A stretch of 64,000 nucleotides of DNA. It comes from Dehalococcoidia bacterium (GTDB lineage: Bacteria > Chloroflexota > Dehalococcoidia > DSTF01 > JACRBR01). Below the pieces are notes generated by a model. It did not search any database, was not told where the DNA came from, and saw only the letters and a list, made by a program, of their open reading frames with translations. Shown one piece after another: positions 1 to 8,900 of the stretch. Both the position numbers and the translations under genes were made by a program. Location: positions 30,018 to 94,017 of the forward strand of contig JBBDXD010000003.1 in NCBI GenBank assembly GCA_040902535.1, given 5' to 3'. Numbering within the stretch: the first letter of the stretch is position 1; each line of letters opens with the position of its first letter.

Positions 1-368
1 ATGTAGAACACGCTCTCGATCTCCTCACCCAGCACTTCGCGCAGATGCGCGGGCTCGATCTGCGTCACGTCCTGCGGCGTCCACGGGCCGCCCGCGCTAT
101 TCACGACGATGTCGACGTGACCGAAGCGCTCGATACCGGCGGCGACCATCGCATCCACCTGCGACGGATTGGCGACATCACCGGCGTACGGCAAGACGCG
201 GCGCCCCATCTGCTCGATGGCCCGCGCGGTGTTCTCCGCCTGCTCGTGCTTGCGATGATGGTTCAGCACGATGTCCGCGCCATCGCGCGCCAGCGTCAGC
301 GCGATGCTGCGGCCCATGCCCTGCCCGCCGGCGCCGGTGACCAGCGCCACCCGTCCTTCTAGGCTCAT
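1..368 (-). CDS. SDR family oxidoreductase (3' end outside window)
   Basis: This is the N-terminal ~122 residues of a short-chain dehydrogenase/reductase; the rest runs off the window edge. It opens MSLEGRVALVTGAGGQGMG, so the Rossmann glycine motif TGxxGxGxG is intact at about residues 11-19. NSAGG, the NAG-type motif after beta-4, follows near residue 91. An acidic pair or basic residues that would fix NADH versus NADPH preference are not clear, although HHRKH after beta-2 suggests NADPH. The catalytic YxxxK lies in the missing part, so activity and substrate cannot be judged. It is divergent from the next SDR gene, with about 135 bp between their starts. Confidence 0.85.
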   Translation of the reverse strand, partial: MSLEGRVALVTGAGGQGMGRSIALTLARDGADIVLNHHRKHEQAENTARAIEQMGRRVLPYAGDVANPSQVDAMVAAGIERFGHVDIVVNSAGGPWTPQDVTQIEPAHLREVLGEEIESVFY

Positions 369-503
369 GCCGGGAGTGTACGCGCTGCATCGCCGGGGAG
401 CCGTTGTTGGAAGTCAAACGCGTCGACGCCCATCTTGCTGTCGAATTAGCGCCGTGGTTCGCCATCGATCCGCCCGTTACCCTGCGGGGCGGAGGCGAGC
501 GAC

Positions 504-1274
504 ATGCCAGACGACCACCGCTTCGACGGAAAAGTCGCGCTGATCACCGGCGGCACGCGCGGCATCGGCAAGGCGATCGCGCTCAAGCTGGCAGGCGAAG
601 GCGCGGCCGTGGCGATCGCCTACTCGCGCAGCCGCGAGCATGCCGCCGCAACCGTCTCCGAACTGCGCGGTCTCCGAATCGACGCCGAGGCGTACCAGTG
701 CGACGTCGGCGACCGCGAAGCCGTCTTCGCGTTGGTGCGGGATGTCGCCGCCCGCTTCGGCAGGATCGACGTGCTGGTGAACAGCGCCGCCCGCGGCCTC
801 GAGCGCCCGCGCCCTGCCATCGATTCGCTGCCCAAGCACCTGCACCACACGATGGACGTCAACGTGTTCGGGCCGTGGTTCGCCGCCCAGGCCGCCGTCA
901 AGCACATGCACGAAGGCTCGTCGATCGTCAACCTGCTGAGCCCCGGCTCCGAGCGCTACCTGCCGAAGTACGCGCCCGTCGGCGTCACGAAGGGCGCCCT
1001 GCAGGCGCTGACGATCTACCTCGCCGTAGAACTGGCGCCGCGCGGTATCCGCGTCAACGCCGTATCCGCGGGGCTCGTCGAAGGCACCGACGGCGTGCGC
1101 ATGATGGACAGCGACCTCATCGGCGGCTACGAGGCAAAGGTGCCCGCCGGCCGTCACGTGCGCCCCGAAGACGTCGCCGACGCCGTTGCCTTCCTCGCAT
1201 CACCCGCCGCATCGATGATCGTCGGCCAAACGATCCTCGTCGATGGCGGTTACTCGCTGCTCGGCCTCGTGTAA
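504..1274 (+). CDS. fabL: FabL-like enoyl-[ACP] reductase / SDR oxidoreductase
   Basis: This 256-residue SDR carries TGGTRGIG at residues 15-22 and NSAA near 93. The active-site segment has Tyr and Lys separated by six residues (YAPVGVTK), not the classical YxxxK. Y-x6-K is the hallmark of enoyl-ACP reductases. Other stretches, such as RYL before the tyrosine, LAVELAPRGIRVNAVS and GQTILVDGG near the C-terminus, closely match what I recall of Bacillus FabL. The likely role is NADPH-dependent reduction of enoyl-ACP in the last step of fatty-acid elongation. An SDR on another enoyl substrate remains possible. ATG at 504 is used; the gene stands alone, followed by a repeat array. Confidence 0.75.
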   Translation: MPDDHRFDGKVALITGGTRGIGKAIALKLAGEGAAVAIAYSRSREHAAATVSELRGLRIDAEAYQCDVGDREAVFALVRDVAARFGRIDVLVNSAARGLERPRPAIDSLPKHLHHTMDVNVFGPWFAAQAAVKHMHEGSSIVNLLSPGSERYLPKYAPVGVTKGALQALTIYLAVELAPRGIRVNAVSAGLVEGTDGVRMMDSDLIGGYEAKVPAGRHVRPEDVADAVAFLASPAASMIVGQTILVDGGYSLLGLV

Positions 1275-1309
1275 TCGCGCCGGCATTCGTCACTCAGCGC
1301 GCCAACACC

Positions 1310-1746
1310 CGTCATTCAGAGCGAAGCGAAGAATCTCCAACACGACAAACTCCCTCCGCACACAACATCGCTGAGCCCCGTCATTCTGAGCGAAGCGAAG
1401 AATCCCATCATGCAACGCACCGAACCCGTCCTTCAGCGCGCCGGCACCCGTCATTCTGAGCGAAGCGAAGAATCTCCCCGCTGCACCATCGACGAATGAA
1501 GCGATCACGTCTGGGCGCCCGACACCCGTCATGCTGAGCGAAGCGAAGAATCCCGTCATGCAACGCACCGAACCCGTCCTTCAGCGCCCCAACACCCGTC
1601 ATTCAGAGCGAAGCGAAGAATCTCCAACACGACAAACTCCCTCCGCACACAACATCGCTGAGCCCCGTCATTCAGAGCGAAGCGACAAACTCCCTCCGCA
1701 CACACGATCACTGAGACCCCGTCATTCAGAGCGACGCGGAGAATCC
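1310..1746. repeat. Array of seven ~27-bp hairpin repeats (ATTCT class)
   Basis: Seven copies of a motif reading cgtcattctgagcgaagcg followed by aagaatc begin at 1310, 1379, 1449, 1527, 1597, 1666 and 1720, spaced about 55-80 bp. The arms ATTCT and AGAAT can pair around an 11-nt loop; some copies carry ATTCA in the first arm. Longer spacer blocks are also duplicated: the stretch after the 1310 copy recurs after 1597, and the one around 1409 recurs around 1556, so the array grew by segmental duplication. I see no supported coding frame here (1275-1873). Confidence 0.85.
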
Positions 1747-1788
1747 CGTCGCGCACCCGCACTCATGCCAACGTGCCGCACGCAACTG

Positions 1789-1862
1789 CGCGGGCTGAAA
1801 GCCCGCGCTCGATCAACAAAAACCTCTGCGCCTCTGCGCCTCTGCGCCTCTGCGCCTCGGCG
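1789..1862. repeat. REP-like palindrome and ctctgcgc tandem repeat
   Basis: The palindrome cgcgggctgaaagcccgcg (1789-1807) belongs to the same family as copies at 23217, 23329, 23441, 31654, 31686 and 61448. It is followed by roughly four tandem copies of an octamer ctctgcgc. Both lie just past the 3' end of the minus-strand transporter operon and might serve as a 3' hairpin for it. Confidence 0.6.
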
Positions 1863-1873
1863 GTGAACCGGCC

Positions 1874-2635
1874 TTACAAAATCTTCGAAAGAAACGCCTG
1901 CGTCCGCGCGTGCTGCGGGCTGTCGAAGAACGCCGCCGGCGCATTCTCTTCGACGATCACCCCCTCATCCATCAGCATCATCCTGTCGGCGGCTTCCCGC
2001 GCGAAGCCCATCTCGTGCGTCACGACGATCATCGTCATGCCGATGCGCGCCAGTTCCTTCATCACCTCCAGCACCTCGCCGACGAGTTCCGGATCGAGCG
2101 CCGACGTCGCTTCGTCGAACAGCATCACCTTCGGCTGCATCGCCAGCGCCCGGGCGATCGCGACGCGCTGCTGCTGGCCGCCCGACAGCTGCGACGGATA
2201 CGCGTCGAGCTTGTCACCAAGCCCCACCTGCTTCAGCAGTTCCGTCGCCTTCTCGGCGGCGTAGTTCCTGGCGGCGCCCCGCACCTTCATCGGAGCAATC
2301 GTCACGTTGCCCAACGCGCTCAGGTGCGGAAAGAGATTGAAGCGCTGGAACACCATGCCCACTTCGGCGCGCGCCTTCGACGCCGCGCGGTCGCCGAGCG
2401 GCCGCAGTTTGGCGCCGCGTTCTTCGTATCCCACCAGGTGACCGTCGACGTAAATACGCCCCGCATCGAGGCCGTCGAGATGTGCGACCAGCCGGAGCAG
2501 CGTGCTCTTCCCGGAGCCGCTCGGCCCCAGGATCACGATAACCTCGCCCTGCTCCACGTCGAACGTGACGCCCTTCAGCACTTCCAGCTTGCCGAAGCGC
2601 TTGTGTACGTCCTGGATCTGCACCATCGCCGGCAT
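1874..2635 (-). CDS. Polar amino-acid ABC transporter, ATP-binding protein
   Basis: This 253-residue ATPase energises import of a polar amino acid across the cytoplasmic membrane. All nucleotide-binding motifs are present: Walker [10 protein letters not shown] (37-45), Q-loop Gln 97, signature LSGGQ (150-154), Walker B VMLFDE (170-175) and H-loop His 207. Length and sequence fit the GlnQ/HisP/ArtP group. I chose the MPAMVQ start because its ATG shares one base with the permease stop (TGATG), a typical translational coupling; an open frame extends further upstream but overlaps the permease. It is last in the order binding protein-permease-ATPase. Confidence 0.93.
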   Translation of the reverse strand: MPAMVQIQDVHKRFGKLEVLKGVTFDVEQGEVIVILGPSGSGKSTLLRLVAHLDGLDAGRIYVDGHLVGYEERGAKLRPLGDRAASKARAEVGMVFQRFNLFPHLSALGNVTIAPMKVRGAARNYAAEKATELLKQVGLGDKLDAYPSQLSGGQQQRVAIARALAMQPKVMLFDEATSALDPELVGEVLEVMKELARIGMTMIVVTHEMGFAREAADRMMLMDEGVIVEENAPAAFFDSPQHARTQAFLSKIL

Positions 2636-3462
2636 CAGCCTTCTCCGCCCCGCGTCCAGCGGTCGGGCAGCGCCCACGCCCGTCGCAACCTCGCGAAGAT
2701 GCTGTCCTGCGCGCGCTCCGGCCGCAACGCCTGTTCGATCTCGGCCTGGATGAACGTCCAGACCGTCGTGAAGAACAGGTACCACAGGCTCGCGACGACG
2801 AGCAGCTCCATCACCTGGTAGTTACGCGCGTACACCCCCCGCGCCGAGAACAACAGCTCCGGGTACGAGATCACCGACGCTAGCGACGAGTTCTTCAGCA
2901 TCGCGTTGAACTCGTTGCCCGTCGGCGGCACGATGACGCGCACAGCCTGAGGCAGGATCACGTGACGCATCGCCTGCAGGCGCGTCATGCCGAGCGACTT
3001 CGAAGCGTCGAGCTGCCCCGACTCGATCGACTCGATGCCACCGCGCACGATCTCCGACATGTACGCGCCTTCGTTCACCGCCAACCCGATGAGCGCCGCT
3101 TGGAACGGCGATAGCAGCAGCCAATCGTGCCTGTACTGGAAGATCCACCACCCGGCGTCGTCGGGGGCATACAGCGGCAGTGCGCTGAACCAGAAGATGA
3201 TCTGCAGCAGCAACGGCGTCCCGCGGAAGAACCAGACGTAGAGGCCGCATGCCTGGCCGAGCACGGGGATCTTCAAGTTGCGCGGCACCGCCGTCAGCAC
3301 ACCGAGCGCGATCCCGATGACCTGCGCCAGCACCGAGATCTGCAGCGTCCGCCACGCGGCCTGCATGATGCTTTCGCGGAAGAGGTATTCCCGCACCGTC
3401 CCGAAGTCGAACTCCTGGGCGAGGAGCGGGTAGCAGACGATCGCGGGCAGTTCGAGCATCAT
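2635..3462 (-). CDS. Polar amino-acid ABC transporter, permease
   Basis: This is a 275-residue integral membrane protein of the HisM/GlnP type. Hydrophobic segments begin near residues 35, 68, 120 and 215. The cytoplasmic EAA loop that docks on the ATPase is visible around residues 137-165 ([14 protein letters not shown] followed by LDASKSLGM). Only one permease gene is present, so the channel is probably a homodimer. It is coupled to the downstream ATPase by a one-base overlap and preceded by the binding-protein gene, with a hairpin in the 69-bp gap between them. Substrate specificity cannot be read from the sequence. Confidence 0.92.
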   Translation of the reverse strand: MMLELPAIVCYPLLAQEFDFGTVREYLFRESIMQAAWRTLQISVLAQVIGIALGVLTAVPRNLKIPVLGQACGLYVWFFRGTPLLLQIIFWFSALPLYAPDDAGWWIFQYRHDWLLLSPFQAALIGLAVNEGAYMSEIVRGGIESIESGQLDASKSLGMTRLQAMRHVILPQAVRVIVPPTGNEFNAMLKNSSLASVISYPELLFSARGVYARNYQVMELLVVASLWYLFFTTVWTFIQAEIEQALRPERAQDSIFARLRRAWALPDRWTRGGEG

Positions 3463-3477
3463 TTGCGTATGCAGAGA

Positions 3478-3497
3478 GCCCCCGGCGCGCCGGGGGC
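3478..3497 (-). terminator. Perfect 20-bp palindrome between binding-protein and permease genes
   Basis: gcccccggcgcgccgggggc is fully self-complementary and sits after the binding-protein stop and before the permease start. No U-tract follows. A 3'-stabilising or attenuating hairpin here would favour binding-protein mRNA over the membrane components, a common pattern in such operons; that role is inferred. Confidence 0.65.
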
Positions 3498-3531
3498 CCT
3501 CGCTGCTTGTCCTACAGTCCGGCGGCTGCCG

Positions 3532-4437
3532 TTACTCTATCGCGCCGGCCGACAGGTTCCACCCTTCGAGGATCTCTTCGTACTCGCCATCGGCGATCAG
3601 TTGGTCCAGTGCCTCCTGCAGCACCGCTTCCAGTTCATCGCTGCCCGGCCGCAAGGCGATGCCATACGTGAACGGCTCGATCGGGTTCGGTATGAACTCC
3701 AGGTCGCCGTCGGACTGCGTCGCCGAATACGCGGCGACGGGGAAGTCGGCGATCTCCGCGTCCGCCTGGCCCGCGAGCAGCGCCTGCACCGCTTCCGGAT
3801 CCGTCGGGAGGCGCAGGATGTTGATCGCCTCATCGCATTCGGCGCTCTGCGCCTCCAGCAGGTCCACCTGGATCGTCCCTTCCTGCACCGAGACCGTCAG
3901 GCCGCACAGATCCGCCGGCGTCTCGATGCCGTTAGGGTTGCCCGCCGGGACGATCAGCCCCGAGCCTGCGTTGAAGTACGGCACGAAGTCGACCTCTTCG
4001 TCGCGTTCGGGGTTGATCGTCATCGCCGACATGAGCGAGTCGTAGCGCTCGGCGAGCAAGGCCGGGATCAGGCCGTCGAACGTCGCATTCTCGAACGCCA
4101 CCTCGACGCCCAGTCGCGCCGCCATCGCCTCCGCAAGGTCGATGTCGAGGCCGACGTTGTTGCCGTTCTCGTCCACGAACTCGATCGGCGCGTAGGCGAT
4201 GTCAGAGCCGATCGTCCACGTGCCGTCCTGCAGTTCGGGCACGCCCGATACGTCGATGACGTCCGTACCGCCAGCGGGCGTGTCCTCTCCTTCCGGCGTC
4301 GCCGCCGATGTCGCTGCGGTCGTCGGTTCGTCGCCGTCTCCGTCGTCGTCGTCATCGCCGCATGCGACGGCGAATGCAGCCGTCGCGACGACGGCCAAGA
4401 GGCCGGCGGCGACGTATCTCCTGGTGCGGGTGAACAT
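3532..4437 (-). CDS. Amino-acid ABC transporter substrate-binding lipoprotein
   Basis: This 301-residue family 3 solute-binding protein delivers a polar amino acid to the permease. The N-terminus has basic residues, a hydrophobic core and a lipobox ending in Cys 26 (AFAVAC followed by G), so it is expected to be a membrane-anchored lipoprotein. A run of Asp and a Thr/Ala/Glu-rich linker of about 30 residues follows. The folded domain begins near residue 70 (TWTIGSDIAYAPIEF). I set the start at the ATG preceded by AGGAGGAGGA; an upstream in-frame extension lacks a signal-peptide N-terminus. It is first in the minus-strand importer operon. Confidence 0.93.
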   Translation of the reverse strand: MFTRTRRYVAAGLLAVVATAAFAVACGDDDDDGDGDEPTTAATSAATPEGEDTPAGGTDVIDVSGVPELQDGTWTIGSDIAYAPIEFVDENGNNVGLDIDLAEAMAARLGVEVAFENATFDGLIPALLAERYDSLMSAMTINPERDEEVDFVPYFNAGSGLIVPAGNPNGIETPADLCGLTVSVQEGTIQVDLLEAQSAECDEAINILRLPTDPEAVQALLAGQADAEIADFPVAAYSATQSDGDLEFIPNPIEPFTYGIALRPGSDELEAVLQEALDQLIADGEYEEILEGWNLSAGAIE

Positions 4438-4562
4438 GAATCCTCCTCCTGCTCGTTCGGTCGCCTCCTTCCTGGAGGCGCCCGGCGAATCATGATCCCG
4501 CCCGGACGAGTGCCGAGTCAACGTGCATAGCTGAAATCCGCGCGAAGCAGCATTGGAAAAAG

Positions 4563-4626
4563 CAGGTGAGCAGCGGCTGACTCCGGTCGATGGGGGTGGT
4601 CCGAAGCCATACCGCTGCTCAACCTG
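4563..4626. other. Long imperfect inverted repeat in a divergent intergenic region
   Basis: CAGGTGAGCAGCGG (4563-4576) pairs with CCGCTGCTC-A-ACCTG (4612-4626): 14 base pairs with one bulged A around a 35-nt loop. It lies in the 315-bp gap between the importer operon and the Gfo/Idh gene. It could be a terminator-like hairpin, a structured leader or a protein-binding palindrome; nothing in it matches a riboswitch I know. The rest of 4438-4752 shows no gene. Confidence 0.55.
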
Positions 4627-4752
4627 AATAACAGCGCCTGCCCGTCAAAGGTGACGGCGACCGCAAAAGTCGGCGGCGGTGCTGTACCGTCCGGCGCCCC
4701 ATGGGTACGCTGGTGCGCGCGTCAGGTCCGCGCGCGCAGCAGGAGCGTCAAG

Positions 4753-5847
4753 ATGCGTCCCACCATCGGCATCATCGGCGGCGGCCGCATGGGCACGACG
4801 CACAGCAGGTCGGCACACTACCTCATCAAGAACGGCCTCATCGATGGCGAACTCGTCGGCGTCTGCGATGCCGATGATGAGCGCCGGGCGAGCTTCGCGC
4901 GCCAGGCCGGCATGCGCCTCGCGACCGCCGACCCCGATGAGCTGATCGCCGCGCCGGACATCAACACCGTCTACATCTGCACGCCGACTCACAACCACCG
5001 CGCGCTCGCCGAGAAGGTGCTTGCCGCCGGAAAGGCGCTGTTCTGTGAGAAGCCGCTGGCCTTTCACGCCGAAGACGCCGCCGCGATGAGCGAGGCCGCG
5101 AAACAGGCCGGCGTCACGCACCAGGTCGGCCTCGTCATGCGCTGTTCGGCGGTGATGAACGTCACGCGCGAACTCTCGCGCGAGCCCGGCGCGGGCCGCG
5201 TCATGACGGCAGCCCTGATCGACGACCAGTTCTTCCCCATCCAGGGCCACTACGCCAGCACCTGGCGCGGCGATGTCTCGCAGGTCGGCGCGGGCACCCT
5301 GCTCGAGCACGCCATCCACGACATCGACCTGCTGGTGTCCTTCTTCGGTCCGGTGAGCCGGGTCACGGGCACCCTCCGCAACTTCGCGGGCAAGGAAGGC
5401 GTCGAAGACCTCAGCAACGCGCTCATCGAGTTCAAAAGCGGCGCCGTCGCGAACCACATCTCCATCTGGCACAACATCCTGCATCGCGGTTCCAGCCGGC
5501 GCCTGAGCGTCTGCTGTGAGAACGCCCAGTTCGCCTGGGATGACGATGACTGGGCCGCTGCCATCCGCACCGACCGTCAGTCAGACGGCGGCCGCGGCGA
5601 AGTCTCGCCCGAAGCGGTCGTCCGCCGTCACGTCGAGATCGCAGGCATCACCGAGGAGCCTCTGCTGCGGCTGATGACGCCGCAGTACCAGGGGCAGGAC
5701 TACTTGCTGGAGAACTATCGGTTTTTGCAGGCCGTGAGCGAGGACCGTCCCGCATCCCCGGACTTCGATGTCGCGGTCTACGCGCACCGAGTCGTCGATG
5801 CGATCTACGCGTCGGCGCGCGAAGGCCGTCCCGTCGAGGTGGCGTGA
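4753..5847 (+). CDS. Gfo/Idh/MocA family NAD(P)-dependent oxidoreductase
   Basis: This 364-residue protein oxidises or reduces a sugar, inositol or other polyol using NAD(P). The N-terminal Rossmann motif is GGGRMG (9-14), and the family lysine motif EKP is at residues 99-101 (CEKPLAFH). The C-terminal alpha/beta domain has HAIHDIDLL near residue 185, matching the conserved HxxD region. ATG at 4753 follows AGGAG at a good distance. Its stop is one base before the GTG of the deacylase, so the two are co-translated. With a deacylase and a cupin next door it probably acts in a catabolic route, but the substrate is not evident. Confidence 0.88.
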   Translation: MRPTIGIIGGGRMGTTHSRSAHYLIKNGLIDGELVGVCDADDERRASFARQAGMRLATADPDELIAAPDINTVYICTPTHNHRALAEKVLAAGKALFCEKPLAFHAEDAAAMSEAAKQAGVTHQVGLVMRCSAVMNVTRELSREPGAGRVMTAALIDDQFFPIQGHYASTWRGDVSQVGAGTLLEHAIHDIDLLVSFFGPVSRVTGTLRNFAGKEGVEDLSNALIEFKSGAVANHISIWHNILHRGSSRRLSVCCENAQFAWDDDDWAAAIRTDRQSDGGRGEVSPEAVVRRHVEIAGITEEPLLRLMTPQYQGQDYLLENYRFLQAVSEDRPASPDFDVAVYAHRVVDAIYASAREGRPVEVA

Positions 5848-5848
5848 C

Positions 5849-7330
5849 GTGGCGCGTTACGACCTGGTCATCCGCAATGCCGCCATCATCGATGGTACCG
5901 GCGCGCCGCCCCGCCCCGGCGACATCGGCGTGCGCCGCGACCGCATCGAAGCCGTCGGTGATGTTTCCGGCGATGCGACCCTCGAAATAGACGCGCGCGG
6001 GCACGTCGTCTGCCCCGGCTTCATCGACGTCCACGCCCACGATGACGCTGCCGTCGTCCGCGCGCCTGCGATGGACTTCAAAATCATGCAGGGCGTCACG
6101 ACCGACGTCGTAGGCAACTGCGGCGCCGGCGTCGCGCCAGCCAACGACGTCTTTCGCGCTTACTATCCCGTGGGCTTCGGCCCGATCCTCGGCGACTCCG
6201 ACCTGCCGTGGCGCACGACGTCCGAATACTTCGATGCCGTCGACCGCGCCCGGCCCGCCTGCAACGTCACGGCGTACATAGCCCACGGCGTCGTGCGCTG
6301 CAACACGCTCGAAAACGAACGCCGCGAGCCGGAAGCCGCCGAGCTGGCGCAGATGCGCGAGTTGGTCGAAGAGGGCATGGCCGCCGGCGCGATCGGCCTC
6401 TCGACGGGCCTCATCTATCCGCCCGGGCGCTGGGCGCAGACGCCCGAGATCGTCGAACTCGCCCGCGTCGCCGCGCAGCACGGCGGCATCTACACCAGTC
6501 ACATCCGCAACGAAGGTCCCGGACTGCTCGAAGCGGTGCAGGAAGCGATCGCGATCGGCGAGCAGTCAGGCTGCCCCGTGCAACTCTCGCACCACAAGGC
6601 CGGCTCTCCCGCGTGCTTCGGCATGACGAAGGACTCCCTGGCGCTCATCGCGCAGGCGCGCGCCCGCGGCCTCGACATAACGCTCGACGTGTACCCCTAC
6701 GTCGCATCGTCGTCGTCGCTGGCGGCGATGGTGCGCGCCGGAGGGCCAGGAATGTGGGAGCACATCCCGTCGATCATCGCCAGCGTCAAGTTCAACAAGG
6801 AGAAGTACGAAGGCCGCTACATCTCTGACATCGCCGCCGAGCTGGACTTGCCGCTCGATGACGCCGTGCGCAAGATCCTCCAGGACGAAGAGAACACGCC
6901 TTCGGTGACCATGTTCACCATGCACGAAGATGACGTCCGCCGCGTCATCGCCGACGAGCACGCCATGATCGGCTCCGATGGCCTGCCGACCGAAGGCCAG
7001 CCCCACCCCCGCCTCTACGGCACCATGGCCCGCGTCCTCGAGCAGTACGTGCGCAACGAGCCCGTCGTGACGTTAGAGGACGCCGTGCGCAAGATGACGT
7101 CGCTGCCGGCGCGGAAGCATCGCGTCACGGAGCGCGGCGTGCTGGAGCCCGGCTGGTTCGCCGACGTCGTCATCTTCGATCCGCAGACCATCGCCGATGT
7201 CGCCACCTACGACGACCCCCGCCAGTACCCCGCAGGCATCGACTGCGTCATCGTCAACGGCGAAGTCGCCGCCCGCGACGGCAAGCAGACAGGCGCCCGC
7301 AGCGGCCGCATGCTGCGGCGAGGGGCATGA
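5849..7330 (+). CDS. N-acyl-D-amino-acid deacylase family amidohydrolase
   Basis: This is a 493-residue cytoplasmic metal hydrolase of the amidohydrolase superfamily. The metal-binding HAH motif is at residues 62-64 (GFIDVHAHDD). The NCG motif typical of D-aminoacylases is at 90-92. Later hallmarks are SHIRNEG, QLSHHKA and SDGLP. The C-terminus ends with the usual beta-sandwich segments (GVLEPGWFADVVIFDP). It should cleave N-acyl-D-amino acids or a related amide. The GTG start, one base after the previous stop, gives the expected N-terminus ARYDLVIRNAAIIDG. It overlaps the downstream cupin gene by ATGA. Confidence 0.9.
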   Translation: MARYDLVIRNAAIIDGTGAPPRPGDIGVRRDRIEAVGDVSGDATLEIDARGHVVCPGFIDVHAHDDAAVVRAPAMDFKIMQGVTTDVVGNCGAGVAPANDVFRAYYPVGFGPILGDSDLPWRTTSEYFDAVDRARPACNVTAYIAHGVVRCNTLENERREPEAAELAQMRELVEEGMAAGAIGLSTGLIYPPGRWAQTPEIVELARVAAQHGGIYTSHIRNEGPGLLEAVQEAIAIGEQSGCPVQLSHHKAGSPACFGMTKDSLALIAQARARGLDITLDVYPYVASSSSLAAMVRAGGPGMWEHIPSIIASVKFNKEKYEGRYISDIAAELDLPLDDAVRKILQDEENTPSVTMFTMHEDDVRRVIADEHAMIGSDGLPTEGQPHPRLYGTMARVLEQYVRNEPVVTLEDAVRKMTSLPARKHRVTERGVLEPGWFADVVIFDPQTIADVATYDDPRQYPAGIDCVIVNGEVAARDGKQTGARSGRMLRRGA

Positions 7331-7719
7331 CGATGGACGTGCCGCCGATCGACGATCAGGTGCGCCGCAATGTCGGCGCCGCCGCCGAGAAAACGGACTT
7401 CGGCAGCGTCCACTGGGCAGCGCGCGAAGGTGACCCCGCGGGCGCCGAGCAGACCATCGGCCTCGCGATCTTCGACGCCGGCAAGAGCAACGTCGAGCAC
7501 ATCCACCCCGACTGCGAGGAAGTCGTCTACGTGCTCGATGGCGCGGTGCGGCACACCCTGGGCGATCAGGAGACGGTGTTGAAAGCCGGCGACCTCATCG
7601 TGGTGCCCCGCAACGTCCCGCATCGGCTCATCAACGACGGCGATGCGCCGGTACGGACCTACATCGTATTCTCGTCGCCCGACCGGCAATTCGTCCCGAC
7701 GAGCGACCTCGAGCGATAG
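7327..7719 (+). CDS. Cupin-domain protein
   Basis: This 130-residue protein has one cupin beta-barrel. Motif 1 shows His 58, His 60 and Glu 64/65 (HIHPDCEE), and motif 2 has His 99 (PRNVPHR), so the metal site looks complete. Small cupins of this kind are isomerases, dioxygenases or metabolite sensors, and the reaction cannot be assigned. The start overlaps the deacylase stop (ATGA), and a purine-rich GAGGGG lies upstream, so it is co-expressed and probably acts in the same pathway. Confidence 0.87.
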   Translation: MTMDVPPIDDQVRRNVGAAAEKTDFGSVHWAAREGDPAGAEQTIGLAIFDAGKSNVEHIHPDCEEVVYVLDGAVRHTLGDQETVLKAGDLIVVPRNVPHRLINDGDAPVRTYIVFSSPDRQFVPTSDLER

Positions 7720-7748
7720 CCGCTCGTGCCTTCTGTTACGATCGGCGC

Positions 7749-8501
7749 ATGACGTACGAGACCATCGCCCTCGAGACGCGCGGCCACATCGCCGAAGTGC
7801 GATTGAACCGTCCCGCCGCGGGCAACCCCATCGACGCGCGCTTCCTCGACGAGTTGGACGCCGTCAGCGCCGCGCTCCACGACGATCACGGCGTGCACGT
7901 CGTGCTTTTGACGGCCGCCGGCGACGTCTTCTCTTCGGGACGCCTCGCTGCGTCCGCCATCGTCGCCGACCCGGCGCGGCTGCCGTTTCGCTGCCTGGAA
8001 CTGATGGGCCAGCCCGTCATCGCCGTCATCGAAGGCGACGCGATCGGCGCCGGGTTCGAACTGGCGCTCGCCTGCGACGTGCGCATCGCCAGCGAGGACG
8101 CCATGTTCGCCGTCCCCGACGTCGCCATGGGCAGCGTGCCCTTCGGCGGCGCGACGGTGCGGCTGCCGCGGCTCGCCGGACGCGGGCTGGCAGCCGAACT
8201 GGTGCTCCTCGGCGGCCGCATCGATGGCCGTCGCGCTGCCGCGACCGGCGTCGTGAACGAGGCGCTGCCGCGCCCCGGCGTGCGCGACCGCGCCGAGCGC
8301 CTCGCCGAAGCCATCGCCGCGCAGGGGCCGATCGCCGTCCGCTACGCCAAGGAAGCGATGCTGCGCGGCCTCGACCTGCCGCTCGCCGAAGCGCTGCGGC
8401 TGGAGACGGACCTCACGATCATCCTCCAGACGACCGCCGACCGCGCGGAGGGCGTCGACGCCTTCCTGCAAAAGCGCCCACCCCGATTCGAGAACAGCTA
8501 G
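7749..8501 (+). CDS. Enoyl-CoA hydratase/isomerase (crotonase) family protein
   Basis: This 250-residue crotonase-fold protein acts on an acyl-CoA. The oxyanion-hole segments are FSSGR (61-65) and GDAIGAGFEL (96-105). The first catalytic glutamate of hydratases corresponds to Glu 104. The second is replaced by Asp 124 (AVPDVAMG). That substitution occurs in some isomerases and other crotonases, so I do not call it a plain enoyl-CoA hydratase. It lies 29 bp after the cupin gene on the same strand and may close the operon. No other beta-oxidation gene is adjacent; a thiolase lies 950 bp downstream. Confidence 0.88.
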   Translation: MTYETIALETRGHIAEVRLNRPAAGNPIDARFLDELDAVSAALHDDHGVHVVLLTAAGDVFSSGRLAASAIVADPARLPFRCLELMGQPVIAVIEGDAIGAGFELALACDVRIASEDAMFAVPDVAMGSVPFGGATVRLPRLAGRGLAAELVLLGGRIDGRRAAATGVVNEALPRPGVRDRAERLAEAIAAQGPIAVRYAKEAMLRGLDLPLAEALRLETDLTIILQTTADRAEGVDAFLQKRPPRFENS

Positions 8502-8516
8502 CCACCGCCGAGGTCC

Positions 8517-8900
8517 CGTCATCCTGACCAGCGGTTCCCGTCATCCTGACCAAGCGAAGGTCCCGTCATCCTGACCAAGCGAAGCGCGGGGAAGGATCTC
8601 CTCACGGGCCCTCATCATCCCGACACGGATCCGAGCACGCGCGCCTGTCCCACTGTCTACCAAAACCCATCTGCCCCATCTGCGGACGCGGCCCTCCTCG
8701 GCCAAGAACAGCGAGCCGCCGTGGCCCCGTCAATCCTGACCAGCGGTTCCCGTCATCCTGACCAAGCGAAGCGGGGGGAAGGATCTCGTCACGGCGCCCT
8801 GATTCATCGCTACTCGGAACCGCAGCACGCGCGCCTGTCCCACGGTCTACCAAAAACCCATCTGCCCTATCTGCGGACTCTGCCCCTCCTCGCCCGAAGC
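8517..8900. repeat. Duplicated repeat block with ATCCT-class hairpins
   Basis: The motif cgtcatcctgaccaagcg followed by aagg or an extended loop then aaggatc starts at 8517, 8539, 8564, 8728 and 8751. A larger unit of about 150 bp is duplicated: the block containing gcacgcgcgcctgtcccac and catctgcggac occurs at 8635-8688 and again at 8825-8878 with a few changes. I see no supported gene between 8502 and 9105. Confidence 0.75.

Noticed and set aside
1310..1746. Regularly spaced repeats as a possible CRISPR array
   Set aside because: Spacing varies, spacers are themselves duplicated, the repeat occurs singly all over the window, and there are no cas genes.
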